From Pedobacter petrophilus (GTDB lineage Bacteria > Bacteroidota > Bacteroidia > Sphingobacteriales > Sphingobacteriaceae): DNA of 64,000 nt. Position numbers and translations under genes: made by a program. Below, piece after piece: positions 53,841-63,279 of this stretch. The notes beneath the pieces were generated by a model that saw nothing but the letters and a program-made list of their open reading frames with translations, ran no database searches and was not told where the DNA came from. The stretch is taken from the NCBI RefSeq assembly GCF_009674725.1, contig NZ_WKKH01000004.1, forward strand, positions 1 to 64,000, written 5' to 3'. Within the stretch, counting starts at the first letter, position 1. The number at the start of each line of letters is the position of its first letter.

Positions 53841-53989
53841 GCCGAGATAATATCTTCAAACCCAAGCTACGAATTTAAGTGCCTCAAAAATGCTCAGCAC
53901 CAATAAGCAATCGAACTGATTAAACGACTTTGAAGGGTATCGTAGAATAGCTTAGCGAATAGTATATATTAAATTGATTTACAAATATT

Positions 53990-54538
53990 TTACTGGCTTG
54001 CCGATCTCCACTGACTGACATTTATAGCTCTTTCTATTCGTGGGCGATTGTACCGCTGAAGAAAGATTGGATACAGGTGCATTAAAATATTGAGAATCAA
54101 CAGCCATATAGAGGCTAAAAACCCAAATTTTAAAGCCACAAAAATATTGAAACCAAAAACTATAATTAAGAGGATTAAATGTGATAATTCAGATTGTTTT
54201 GTTTGATGATGGAGATGCTTTAAAGTTTTGATATTCTTCTCTACCGGGTTACCTTTCCTAATCAATTTTTCCCAACCAATCAAAACCAATAGTTTTCTAA
54301 AAAGATTTACACCAACTGATTCATATATTTTGCCTTTTCCTTCCCAGGGTTGCTCCTTGAAATATGAGCCATTCAGCGGACTCTTAAGTGCTTCAAAAAA
54401 AAGAAGTCCGCTGAACATTAACAAACAGTTTAGTGCCCAGGCAAACGCAAAGCCTTGCATGCTAATGTAACGGATTAGGGCGTAAAGCGAGCCAATGGTG
54501 AATAGAATGATAGCAGTTAAAATTGCGCCTTTTTTCAT
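53990..54538 (-). CDS. Hypothetical integral membrane protein
   Basis: 182 residues with four hydrophobic segments (about 7-25, 30-48, 118-135, 138-160) and a polar middle section containing VNLFRKLLVLIGWE and LKHLHHQTKQSELSH. The middle block resembles CrtO-like (glycosyl-4,4'-diaponeurosporenoate acyltransferase type) small membrane proteins, but the match is weak. No operon partner. Function unknown. Confidence 0.62.
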   Translation of the reverse strand: MKKGAILTAIILFTIGSLYALIRYISMQGFAFAWALNCLLMFSGLLFFEALKSPLNGSYFKEQPWEGKGKIYESVGVNLFRKLLVLIGWEKLIRKGNPVEKNIKTLKHLHHQTKQSELSHLILLIIVFGFNIFVALKFGFLASIWLLILNILMHLYPIFLQRYNRPRIERAINVSQWRSASQ

Positions 54539-54822
54539 TAACTTATTTCAATAACGTTCTTAAAATAATGAAACAACAACATGAGTAGTAAACAATCTTG
54601 AGCAGCACACATTGTGAAGAATATAATTGAATCCAAAAAAGTGTAGCAACTGCAATCGAGATATTCAGTAGAGCATGGCTGTTAATTTAGTTGCCACAAG
54701 ATATTAATTTCCTTCAAATAATAAAGGCGCCAACCACCCTATTTCTTTAAAATTATGGAAAGACTTCAATGTCAAGATTACCTTAAATCCTCATGAGGAT
54801 AGCAACTCGAATATTAAGTTGA
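54539..54822. other. Intergenic DNA, no feature recognised
   Basis: 284 bp of AT-rich DNA. The only structure seen is a short palindrome ATCCTCATGAGGAT (near 54787-54800), 25-35 nt beyond the S8 peptidase stop, possibly a weak terminator. Confidence 0.35.
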
Positions 54823-57642
54823 TTAGTTTTTAATTAGCTTGAATTTCTTAACCTGTGCACCGCTTTTAACAATCACCCCTACATAAACACCAGTGGCAAG
54901 TGCCATTAAACCAAATCGGTTGGAGCTGGTAGCTTTCTCTTCAAAAACTTTTTGACCCAATATATTAAATATAGAAAGGTTGTAATCTTCGAAAGATCCA
55001 CTTAAAATGGTCAGATAATCGGTTACCGGATTGGGATAGAAAGAAAAGTCATTCTCTTTAAGGAAGGTTGCAGAAGCAAGATCACTGACTACATTTCCAT
55101 TTGCCGTTTCAAAAGTTACCCGATAAAACTGGATTCCCGGTTTAGGTTTATCATCGAAAATGGTATAATCGAGTACGTTATTATCTGGCTTGGTTTGTTG
55201 CAAAACCGTGTAGGTATTTACGCCAGTCTGTTTCTCCCAGATAATATTTTTGATATCCAAAGTAGTTCCAATATTGAGGTCGAGCTTTATTTTATCGGCT
55301 GTGGCAGAAGCGATCAAACTCCTTACATAACAGGCAACACCTTGCTGGGTATAATCAATTGTATAACTTTTTAAACCGGAAAAACCCGCACCATTTGCTG
55401 CAACAGCAAAGTATTTACTGGCGGTATTACTCAAATTCAATTTCACCAGTGTGTCTGCAACAGTCGAAACCGGCGATAACACGTTATTGATAATGCTGTA
55501 AATAGTGTAATCCTTTGCTCCAACTTGCGGATTCCAGCTTAAAACCAGCCCGTCATTACACACATAGCCTACCGTTAATGTTCTGGGAGATGAAATGGTA
55601 AAACTTTGACTGGTTATTATTGCAGTACCTACCTCCATTTTTACAATGGCTTTCGAAAATAAATTTGGTGCACCCCAGTTGTAAAACCCTTTTGCTAAAT
55701 CTACATTGGCATCAATTACTTTCCAGCTCAGGCCTTCATCATAGCTAACAGAGAGTTTACCTGTCTTTTCCGGATAGGTATTTTCCCACCTGATATAGTT
55801 ATCCTCGCTCGCAAAAAAGTATACATCTTTTCCAGGAGTGATAAACGAAAAGGTATTTTTATACTTGAAACGATAGGCTAAGGCAAAATTCTGTTGACTA
55901 CCTTGCGTAATGCGTTGCCCGTTAACATGGACGCGAAAATTCCCAGCCACCGGATTTTCAATACTTATCTGTTGAATATTATTAATCAAATCTGCCTTTC
56001 TTGTGGCTGGTTGAGCAATCGAATCCAAATTTGATGCGTTGCTTAACACCCAAGGCAGCATAATTTCTCCCGAAGGACTTTCAAGGCTTAAATCTAAACC
56101 ATTAACGAGGCTTTGTGCAGCATTTACCGCTGCCGCGGGATCATTCCAGGTGATAGTGAGTTTAACTTCGGCAACATTTGAAGGAATAGTTAGCGGAATA
56201 GTTAGATCTTGCCCCTTTGTTGCAGGATATAATGCAACCCGATTTTCATCGAGGGTTTTCAAAGATTGGGCCACGTTTAGTTTCCCATAACCAAATACGT
56301 AATCTACCTGTGGGGTTCCCAAATCATCTGCTGAATTAATTAAAGTAGCCCGAATTAATGCAGCGGATGGTGCTTTCGCAAACTTTTGAAGATAAAATTG
56401 TTCGAGCAGAGCAATGGCTCCACTGCTAATTGCAGCAGAACCTGATGTACCATCTTCGCCTATGGCTACAAGTTCAGGTTTTACACGCCCGTCATAAGCC
56501 GGCCCTTTACTGCTTTGATTTTCTGAAATATTTTCGCGGTTAATCCCACCTATTACCAGCAGGTTCTTGGCCTGTTTAAAGTTTCCGGTTAAATTGGCCC
56601 GTGCAGTTATGCCTTGATAAAAGCCGCTGGCGGGTGTTAATGAACCACTGTTACCTGCAGAGAAGACATGAATTAAGGTATCTGTTTCAAAAACCTGTTT
56701 ATCGTAAGCTGCAGCTTCAATACCATAGTTATTATCTATTCCTGTTCCATAAGAATGATTTTGCACGCGGATTTGAAGGCGGTTTAAAGCGGCAGGCTGA
56801 TCTGGCATTAAATTATCAAAACTAGAAAAGGCCAGCTTCGCATTCGGCGCAGCGCCGAGTCCACGGATAAAAGAGTTACCATTTCCTAATGCCAATGTAG
56901 CCATACTGGTGGCATGGCTGGTTGCCGCACCTGTGGTAATTGCTCCGGGAATGGTTCTTCCTAAAAGATCAAGATCAGTGATATCGTACATTTCTTCTTT
57001 TAAAGAAATATTAATTCCTGCCCCGTTGATGCCAGGAAATAAATTCCGCGCATTCGTGATCTGATTCAAGCCAAGATCCAATCCGTTAATAACAACCTCT
57101 TGTTTAGCAACGGGAATAATGTCAGCATAAAGGATTTCATCTGCGCTAAGCAATGAAATTAAATCATCAGCAGTAATGTAAATAGTATAAATAGCATTTT
57201 GCTGATCAATTGACTTAATTTTTAACTGCCTGAAAAATTCTGGTTGCTGAAGACTATTTTTTACTGCCAGTCTAACCGTTAGCGAATCATTCGTTTTGCT
57301 TTTATTTAGCAGCTGGGCTAAGCCATCGCTTGCTTTCCACAAGCCGTTTGCTTCAGTCTGATAAATAACACGCTGGGAGAAAGCAGAAATATTTGCCTTA
57401 TCTGCGATAAAATAGCCGGCTGCAAGTCGCTTTTTTGGTCGCAATTTCCGGATTTCTGCCGGGGTTAACTGGTGATCGAACTGAACTAAGTTGACATCAT
57501 TTACTTGTAAATACGTCTTTTTGCTCTTAGCAGAAAACTTTTTTTGTATGTTTTTTTCTACTCCACCAGGTTGTCCCTGTGCGTTTAAACGAAATACGCA
57601 TACACTTAGACATATAATTAAAAATACAGTGTTGACTTTCAA
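54823..57642 (-). CDS. S8 subtilisin-like peptidase with T9SS sorting domain
   Basis: 939 residues: signal peptide (ending RLNAQ), propeptide-like region (about 25-190), S8 domain (about 195-470), beta domains (about 480-860) and a C-terminal type A T9SS sorting domain (FYPNPVTDYLTI to KKFKLIKN). The catalytic His is probably in TSHATSMATLALGN, the oxyanion Asn in FSAGNSGS and the Ser in GTSGSAAISSG. The catalytic Asp motif, usually DTG or DDG, instead reads ISLKEEMYD, so Asp seems replaced by Glu or shifted. Secretion across the outer membrane by T9SS is expected. Confidence 0.85.
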   Translation of the reverse strand: MKVNTVFLIICLSVCVFRLNAQGQPGGVEKNIQKKFSAKSKKTYLQVNDVNLVQFDHQLTPAEIRKLRPKKRLAAGYFIADKANISAFSQRVIYQTEANGLWKASDGLAQLLNKSKTNDSLTVRLAVKNSLQQPEFFRQLKIKSIDQQNAIYTIYITADDLISLLSADEILYADIIPVAKQEVVINGLDLGLNQITNARNLFPGINGAGINISLKEEMYDITDLDLLGRTIPGAITTGAATSHATSMATLALGNGNSFIRGLGAAPNAKLAFSSFDNLMPDQPAALNRLQIRVQNHSYGTGIDNNYGIEAAAYDKQVFETDTLIHVFSAGNSGSLTPASGFYQGITARANLTGNFKQAKNLLVIGGINRENISENQSSKGPAYDGRVKPELVAIGEDGTSGSAAISSGAIALLEQFYLQKFAKAPSAALIRATLINSADDLGTPQVDYVFGYGKLNVAQSLKTLDENRVALYPATKGQDLTIPLTIPSNVAEVKLTITWNDPAAAVNAAQSLVNGLDLSLESPSGEIMLPWVLSNASNLDSIAQPATRKADLINNIQQISIENPVAGNFRVHVNGQRITQGSQQNFALAYRFKYKNTFSFITPGKDVYFFASEDNYIRWENTYPEKTGKLSVSYDEGLSWKVIDANVDLAKGFYNWGAPNLFSKAIVKMEVGTAIITSQSFTISSPRTLTVGYVCNDGLVLSWNPQVGAKDYTIYSIINNVLSPVSTVADTLVKLNLSNTASKYFAVAANGAGFSGLKSYTIDYTQQGVACYVRSLIASATADKIKLDLNIGTTLDIKNIIWEKQTGVNTYTVLQQTKPDNNVLDYTIFDDKPKPGIQFYRVTFETANGNVVSDLASATFLKENDFSFYPNPVTDYLTILSGSFEDYNLSIFNILGQKVFEEKATSSNRFGLMALATGVYVGVIVKSGAQVKKFKLIKN

Positions 57643-57764
57643 AAAATATTTTATTGTAAAATTTTGCTTACATCAGAATTGTTCTCTAAATTAGCATTTA
57701 TAAGGTAATTCACAAATTATATTAACTAACTTATTAAACCATTCCCAATTTAATCTAAACTAAA

Positions 57765-58598
57765 ATGAAAAAAACCAAATTTTTATCGCTTGCGGCTGCA
57801 TGCTTATTGTTCACAACATTATATTCTTGTAAGAATAATGAGACAGAAACTGCCATAGAAAAAAAAGCTGACATCTCTACAGCTACCCTCGAAAAAGTAA
57901 AATCTTTAGGCTTCAGCACAGAAAACATTCGTAAAATTGACGGAGGTTATTTGGTAGAGGGAGATATCCTTTTAACGGAGGAAAATTTAACTGAAAAATC
58001 TACCAGTACTAACTTAAGTATTGCTGAAACTGAGCAGTACCGAACCACAAATACAGTGAGATCATTACCTCGTGTAATCACAGTATCAGTTACTAATTTA
58101 CCTCAGGTATATAGTGATGCTGTAAATACCATGATCTCAAGATATAATTCTTTGGGTTTACGGATCACTTTTCAAAGAGCGGCTGCAGGTACAACCGGCA
58201 ACATCAATGTAGTAGGTTTTAACGAAGCTCCAAGTGGTGGATTCATTACCTTAGGTTCAGCAGGTTTCCCAACATCATCAGGCAACCCTTTTAACCAGAT
58301 CAGAATGAACACTAATACGGCTGCCTATGGTGCTAATCCGAACTTATTGTATCTTGCTTCTGTGATCCAGCACGAAGTAGGTCATTGCGTTGGTCTTCGC
58401 CACACGGATTACATGAACCGCGCTTTCAGTTGCGGTGCAAGTGGTGCAGGAAATGAAGGTGCATCAAACGTAGGAGCGGTTTTAATACCAGGAACTCCAT
58501 CTACTCCAGATGCAGCATCTTTTATGTTAGCTTGTTCTAACGGTGGTAACCGCACATTTAATGCAAATGATGTTGTTGCGCTAAACTACATTTACTAA
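57765..58598 (+). CDS. M57-type metzincin metalloprotease, lipoprotein
   Basis: 277 residues. Lipobox LYSC near residue 22 predicts membrane anchoring. An N-terminal pro-like region (about 25-100) precedes the protease domain with the zinc motif HEVGHCVGLRH, and HTDYMNR just after, as in Peptidase_M57 (dual-action HEIGH protease family). It ends DVVALNYIY. It should hydrolyse proteins outside the cytoplasm. Divergent from the S8 peptidase gene (122 nt), so both could share a control region. Followed by a strong terminator. Confidence 0.87.
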   Translation: MKKTKFLSLAAACLLFTTLYSCKNNETETAIEKKADISTATLEKVKSLGFSTENIRKIDGGYLVEGDILLTEENLTEKSTSTNLSIAETEQYRTTNTVRSLPRVITVSVTNLPQVYSDAVNTMISRYNSLGLRITFQRAAAGTTGNINVVGFNEAPSGGFITLGSAGFPTSSGNPFNQIRMNTNTAAYGANPNLLYLASVIQHEVGHCVGLRHTDYMNRAFSCGASGAGNEGASNVGAVLIPGTPSTPDAASFMLACSNGGNRTFNANDVVALNYIY

Positions 58599-58626
58599 TC
58601 AAAAACCAATTGTGAATTATCTTATT

Positions 58627-58660
58627 AAGAGCTCCGAATAATTTCGGAGCTCTTTTGTTT
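58627..58660 (+). terminator. Terminator after M57
   Basis: Perfect 12-bp stem AAGAGCTCCGAA / TTCGGAGCTCTT, loop TAAT, followed by TTGTTTTG. It lies 28 nt after the stop and could also serve the convergent PepSY-like gene. Confidence 0.9.
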
Positions 58661-58710
58661 TGATGTCAATTTAAAGTTTACACTGAAATTCAATTACTCA
58701 CTTAGGAGTC

Positions 58711-59154
58711 TTAATCAGCCAGTTCTTTAATAAATTTACCATCAGCACTGTACCAAACGTTAACATCAGGAGTGCCTTCAATATCTACCTTATAAGTTAT
58801 TTTACCTCCTGTGCTGATCCAATCCACATCATCTATTCTTCCCTTTGGATATTTAGCCTTAATACTTTTGGCAATAGCTGCCGGAAGTTGATTATTTGGA
58901 ATATCTTTTTCAGAAGAAATATTTTTTCCTGTAGCAGCATATATTGCGCTGTGATCGGTTTTACCTAAATCAAAATCAACCTTGTAAGTTATACCTTTCT
59001 TTTCCCAATCTATATCTTTAGCTTTTGGATATGCTTTTGAAAACGCCATTTTAACCGCAGCCGGAACGTTTTTACTGTCTATATCCTGCGCATGGCTGTT
59101 GACAATTCCTCCAACCAGAAGGAAAGCTGCCAATGTGATACCTTTACAATTCAT
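58711..59154 (-). CDS. PepSY-like (DUF2874) periplasmic protein
   Basis: 147 residues with a signal peptide (ending NSHAQ). It contains two tandem repeats of the PepSY-like fold: VPAAVKMAFSKAYPKAKDIDWEKKG..YKVDFD (about 29-80) and LPAAIAKSIKAKYPKGRIDDVDW..YKVDIE (about 87-135). Family members are small exported proteins, often next to two-component or protease genes, and PepSY domains have been proposed to inhibit proteases. Here it lies among exported peptidases, but no direct partner can be named. Confidence 0.85.
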   Translation of the reverse strand: MNCKGITLAAFLLVGGIVNSHAQDIDSKNVPAAVKMAFSKAYPKAKDIDWEKKGITYKVDFDLGKTDHSAIYAATGKNISSEKDIPNNQLPAAIAKSIKAKYPKGRIDDVDWISTGGKITYKVDIEGTPDVNVWYSADGKFIKELAD

Positions 59155-59290
59155 ATTAAAATAACGTTAACCCATAGCAATTGTTTGCAGCGTCTGTACA
59201 GCAGCTGAGGCAATTACGAATTGTCAATATAAATTTTTACAGGAAAAGTTTATCATATTTTTCTTAAATGCTAATAAAAGTGCAAAAAAA

Positions 59291-59315
59291 ATGGCCTGTG
59301 ATTTTCACAAGCCAT
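59291..59315 (-). terminator. Terminator of the S9 peptidase gene
   Basis: Stem ATGGCCTGTGA / TCACAAGCCAT with a 3-nt loop and one mismatch. On the minus strand it is followed by a run of T (plus-strand A-run 59284-59290). Confidence 0.85.
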
Positions 59316-59336
59316 TAGTATATAGTTTTAATAATT

Positions 59337-61844
59337 TTATTTCCCAGTTTGCTCGATATCTCTATCCATTTCTACTAAATCAACGTCGGCCGGTTCAGAG
59401 AAATCGCCAATCAGGTATTTATTAAAATGATCTGCTAATTTCCAGAAAGCATACTCTGTCATATCTCCAAAGCCATGTCGCTGACCTGGAATAATAAGAA
59501 AATCGAATCTTTTACCTGCTTTCATCAACGCATTGGCCACACGGATTGAATTTGCCGGATGGACATTATTATCTACATCACCATGCATCAATAACAAATG
59601 GCCTTTTAAGTTTTTAGCCAGATCCGGATTTTTATCGATGCTATATTTAAAAGAGGTATCGCCTTTCAGAGAAATAGTTTCTTTTACCCCATGGTGTTTT
59701 TCACTCCACCAACGGTTATAGATGCTATTATCATGGTTACCAGCATTCGAAACTGCAGCTTTAAAGAAATCAGGATAAACCAACATGGCCGCGGTAGACA
59801 TGAAACCACCACCGGAGTGACCTGTGATCCCTACTTTCGATTCATCAATAAAGGAATATTTTGCTGCCAATTGTTCGATTGCTGTTTTCTTATCTGCCAG
59901 GCCATAATCGCGTAAGTTGCCATAACCGTAAGTGTGGTACCATTTTGAACGCGATGGATTTCCACCGCGGTTACCAACCGTAATTACAATGTACCCAAAT
60001 TGTGCTAAACGCTCCGTACGATCCATGCTCTTGCTAAAAGCTTTATTAACAGCTTCCGTTTGCGGCCCTGGATAAACATATTCTATAATTGGATATTTTT
60101 TGTCCGGATCGAAATCAAAAGGCTTATACATTACGCCGTACAAATCGGTAATACCATCATCGGCCTTCACTTTAAAAGGCTCAGGATATTTGTAACCCGC
60201 AGCCATTAACAAGGAAAGATCGGTAGTTTCCAATTCCATCACCTTCTTTCCATTTCTTTCATAAAGCGTAGATTTTGGTGCGGTGTTTACCCTCGAATAG
60301 TTATCAACGAAAAAGGTATTGTTATCATTCATAAAAGCAGCATGATCAAAATCACCTGCATTCAGTAACTTCATGTTCGAACCATCGAAATTAATGCTGT
60401 ATAAATGCAGATAATATGGATCTTCTTTTGCCTCTCTCCCATTTGCCGTAAAATAAAGCAAGCGATTTTTTTCATCAATATTAACAATACTTTCACAGTG
60501 GAATGCACCTTTTGTTATTTGATTTTTAAGCTTGCCATTGCCGTCGAAGAGATAGAAATGCGCCCAGCCATCACGTTCGCTCCAGTGAATTAACTCCTTT
60601 CCATCGTTCACCAAACCCGGACGATTCACTTCCACATAAGTATTAAAGCGTTCATCGATAACAGGCGTAACCTTACCCGTGGTAATATCAACAGTGGCAA
60701 TATCAATGCGTTTTAAATCACGACTGGTACGTGAGAGATAAAAGCGGCTATCGTTACCCAGCCACACTGACGGACGGAATTCGTTATCACGATCTTTAGC
60801 TAAAACCGGCTTGCTCCACACAGAAATACTTTGATCTTTAAATGCCGAAACACTTAATTTTTTATAAGATTTGGCAGCAAAATCGAAAAGTAAAACTTCA
60901 TCTTGTGGTGCTTCGGCCTCACCAGGCATTTGATATTTATAAGTTTCTAAAGTTGGGCGGCCAGGTGTTACGCTATTAATTACCCAGAGATCTTTCACCT
61001 TGCGGGAATCTGTTCTATCTAAAACGAAATATTTAGAATTCGGCGACCAAAGCACATAAGCACCTCTCCGTTTTTTATTATTTTTCTCATTCTCTACATT
61101 GTTTTCGCCATCGCCATCGCTACCATAAGAGTAAAACTTAACCCCATCTTTAGTCAACTGATGCTCAACAATAGTGCTGTCCTCTTCGTTTTTAACGGCC
61201 TTTTTATAATTTTCTTTATCCATCCAATAAAGATTGTAATTACGCGAGAACACAATTGCAGAAGAATCAGGAGCAACAGAACCCCAGCTTGGTTTTGGTT
61301 TTGGCTTACTGAAGTTTGGTACCTCAGATAATTTTGCCGATGCCAATTCGTATTTAAAAGAATAGATTTTCTTTTGCATAGAATCTGCTGCCTTTTTATC
61401 TTTTCTATCAGGTTTTAACTCGTCAACCGAACTTTTTACTTCGAAAGAAACACTTTTTTCATCGGCAGCAAATTTTAAATTTTCCAGAGGTAAATGTTCG
61501 GCATCAAATGGATCGCGAACAATTAAAGTGATTTCGGCAGCCAGTTTAGCATTATCAAACATTTGCTTTTTGGTTTTAGCAGAAGGATCTACCAGATACC
61601 AGAATTTCCCCTTCGGATTTTCAAAAGTGTACCAGAAACGGTTACTTAATTTTAGCCAATGCGGATCAACTGATGTAGCATACACCATCTTTTTCAATTT
61701 ATTTGGAGAAAAACGCGATGCCAGCTGATAATTAGCCTTAGGTTGAGCCTGAATATTTTCTGTAATGGTGAAACTTTTGGTTTGTGCGGCCACTGTAAGC
61801 GATAGGAATTGCGCACAAAAGAATAATTTGTAAATTTTGTTCAT
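59337..61844 (-). CDS. S9 family prolyl oligopeptidase (DPP IV-like), exported
   Basis: 835 residues with a signal peptide (ending LTVAAQ). An N-terminal DPP IV-type beta-propeller (about 60-560) is followed by an alpha/beta-hydrolase domain. The catalytic Ser is in GITGHSGGGFMS, Asp in LMHGDVDNNVHP and His in IPGQRHGFG. YVYPGPQTEAV marks the start of the hydrolase domain. It would release dipeptides or short peptides from substrates in the periplasm. A single transcription unit with its own terminator. Confidence 0.93.
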   Translation of the reverse strand: MNKIYKLFFCAQFLSLTVAAQTKSFTITENIQAQPKANYQLASRFSPNKLKKMVYATSVDPHWLKLSNRFWYTFENPKGKFWYLVDPSAKTKKQMFDNAKLAAEITLIVRDPFDAEHLPLENLKFAADEKSVSFEVKSSVDELKPDRKDKKAADSMQKKIYSFKYELASAKLSEVPNFSKPKPKPSWGSVAPDSSAIVFSRNYNLYWMDKENYKKAVKNEEDSTIVEHQLTKDGVKFYSYGSDGDGENNVENEKNNKKRRGAYVLWSPNSKYFVLDRTDSRKVKDLWVINSVTPGRPTLETYKYQMPGEAEAPQDEVLLFDFAAKSYKKLSVSAFKDQSISVWSKPVLAKDRDNEFRPSVWLGNDSRFYLSRTSRDLKRIDIATVDITTGKVTPVIDERFNTYVEVNRPGLVNDGKELIHWSERDGWAHFYLFDGNGKLKNQITKGAFHCESIVNIDEKNRLLYFTANGREAKEDPYYLHLYSINFDGSNMKLLNAGDFDHAAFMNDNNTFFVDNYSRVNTAPKSTLYERNGKKVMELETTDLSLLMAAGYKYPEPFKVKADDGITDLYGVMYKPFDFDPDKKYPIIEYVYPGPQTEAVNKAFSKSMDRTERLAQFGYIVITVGNRGGNPSRSKWYHTYGYGNLRDYGLADKKTAIEQLAAKYSFIDESKVGITGHSGGGFMSTAAMLVYPDFFKAAVSNAGNHDNSIYNRWWSEKHHGVKETISLKGDTSFKYSIDKNPDLAKNLKGHLLLMHGDVDNNVHPANSIRVANALMKAGKRFDFLIIPGQRHGFGDMTEYAFWKLADHFNKYLIGDFSEPADVDLVEMDRDIEQTGK

Positions 61845-61991
61845 TAAGAATGGTTTGGAGCGGCTAAATTATTTAATTAAAGCCAATTAAAACTGCTAAA
61901 CCATGTAATAAAAACGTTATTCAGCATTCTTTATGTTAGCAAATATTTATCAACACCGGTTTTTTGTTAAGCAAATAGTTGGCAGAATTTA

Positions 61992-61999
61992 TAGTTTTG
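61992..61999 (+). promoter_or_regulatory. -7 promoter box of the deacetylase operon
   Basis: TAGTTTTG matches TAnnTTTG and lies 18 nt before the ATG at 62018. It argues against the upstream ATG at 61979, which would lie before the promoter. Confidence 0.62.
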
Positions 62000-62017
62000 C
62001 ATCCATATATATTTACT

Positions 62018-62893
62018 ATGAAATACAGCATATTTACCGTTATAGCGGCGAGTGTGATTTTGTTGGCAAGTTGCCAGTCAGAGTCATCAACAGGAACCTC
62101 GGCCGTTGCAGATTCTACAACCAAAACAACTACACAAACAGCAACCACTGCACCTGTTGATGTTTCAAAAATAAAGGTAGCAGATGCCAAAACCATTTTA
62201 GCGCGCAAACAGGTGCCTATACTTTGTTATCACCAGGTAAGAAACTGGAAACCTACCGATGGGAAAGTTGGAAAAGATTACATTGTTGAGATTCAGAATT
62301 TTAAAGACCAGATGAAAATGCTTGCAGACAGTGGCTACCATACCATTCTGCCGGATCAGCTTTATGCCTATTTAAATACGGGCGCAGCTTTACCCAGCAA
62401 ACCTATTATGTTAACTTTTGATGATACTGACATGGATCAGTTCACGATTGTTCGCCCAACACTGGATAAACTTGGTTATAAAGCGGTATATTTTATCATG
62501 ACCGTTTCCATCGGAAGAAAAGGAAAGTTTGTAGATTATATGACCAAAGAACAGATTAAACAACTATCTGATGAAGGGAACATAATTGGTTCTCACACTT
62601 ATGATCATAAAAATTTTAAAAAATATGCTGGGAAAGACTGGGAAGAACAATTGGATAAACCAACGAAGAAACTGGAAGAAATTACCGGAAAAAAAATGAC
62701 AGAATTTGCTTATCCGTTCGGTTTATGGAATGCGGAAGGAATTCCGGAATTAAAGAAACGAGGATTTAGAATGGCTTTTCAATTATCGACTAAACGTGAT
62801 GAGAAAGATCCTTTATTTACCATCAGAAGAATTATTGCGAGCGGTTACTGGAGTCCGAAAACATTGAGCAACAGCATTAAAAACAGTTTTTAA
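62018..62893 (+). CDS. Polysaccharide deacetylase, lipoprotein
   Basis: 291 residues from the ATG at 62018, which opens a lipoprotein signal (MKYSIFTVIAASV, lipobox LLASC). A Thr/Ser-rich linker (about 20-50) precedes the NodB domain. Motif 1 is MLTFDDTD (catalytic Asp pair), motif 2 is GSHTYDHKN (metal-binding His pair) and motif 3 is AYPFGLWN. It should remove N- or O-acetyl groups from a cell-surface polysaccharide or peptidoglycan. Next come a PH-domain gene (1 nt) and a second, very similar deacetylase, forming one operon. Confidence 0.9.
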   Translation: MKYSIFTVIAASVILLASCQSESSTGTSAVADSTTKTTTQTATTAPVDVSKIKVADAKTILARKQVPILCYHQVRNWKPTDGKVGKDYIVEIQNFKDQMKMLADSGYHTILPDQLYAYLNTGAALPSKPIMLTFDDTDMDQFTIVRPTLDKLGYKAVYFIMTVSIGRKGKFVDYMTKEQIKQLSDEGNIIGSHTYDHKNFKKYAGKDWEEQLDKPTKKLEEITGKKMTEFAYPFGLWNAEGIPELKKRGFRMAFQLSTKRDEKDPLFTIRRIIASGYWSPKTLSNSIKNSF

Positions 62894-62894
62894 A

Positions 62895-63272
62895 ATGGGA
62901 TTATTTTCAGCATTAATGGGAAACGCAGGAGCAGTTAATCCTGATGATTTAATTAAGCAATATAGTGCCTTATTAATTAATGGCGAACAGATAGAACTGG
63001 GCTTTAAATTGATTCGGGATACCTTTATTTTCACCAACAAAAGGCTGATTCTTATTGATAAACAAGGTATTACCGGAAATAAAACCGAATACAAAAGCAT
63101 AGTTTATAAAGCCATAACAAGATTTAGTGTAGAAACTGCCGGAACTTTTGATTTAGATGCCGTATTGAACATTTGGATTTCTAACGAAACGATTCCAAGT
63201 ATTCAAAAGCAATTTAATAAATCGGTTGATGTTTACGAAGTTCAAAAAATATTAGCCCAACACGTACTTTAA
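62895..63272 (+). CDS. Bacterial PH-domain protein (YvbH-like)
   Basis: 125 residues forming one bacterial PH-like domain: LLINGEQIELGFKLIRDTFIF, FTNKRLILIDKQGITG and KSIVYKAITRFSVE are its typical strands. No signal peptide or membrane helix. Such proteins oligomerise and may bind membranes or proteins; the specific role is unknown. Its position between two deacetylase genes, with 1-nt and 7-nt gaps, indicates co-expression. Confidence 0.85.
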   Translation: MGLFSALMGNAGAVNPDDLIKQYSALLINGEQIELGFKLIRDTFIFTNKRLILIDKQGITGNKTEYKSIVYKAITRFSVETAGTFDLDAVLNIWISNETIPSIQKQFNKSVDVYEVQKILAQHVL

Positions 63273-63279
63273 TCACATT

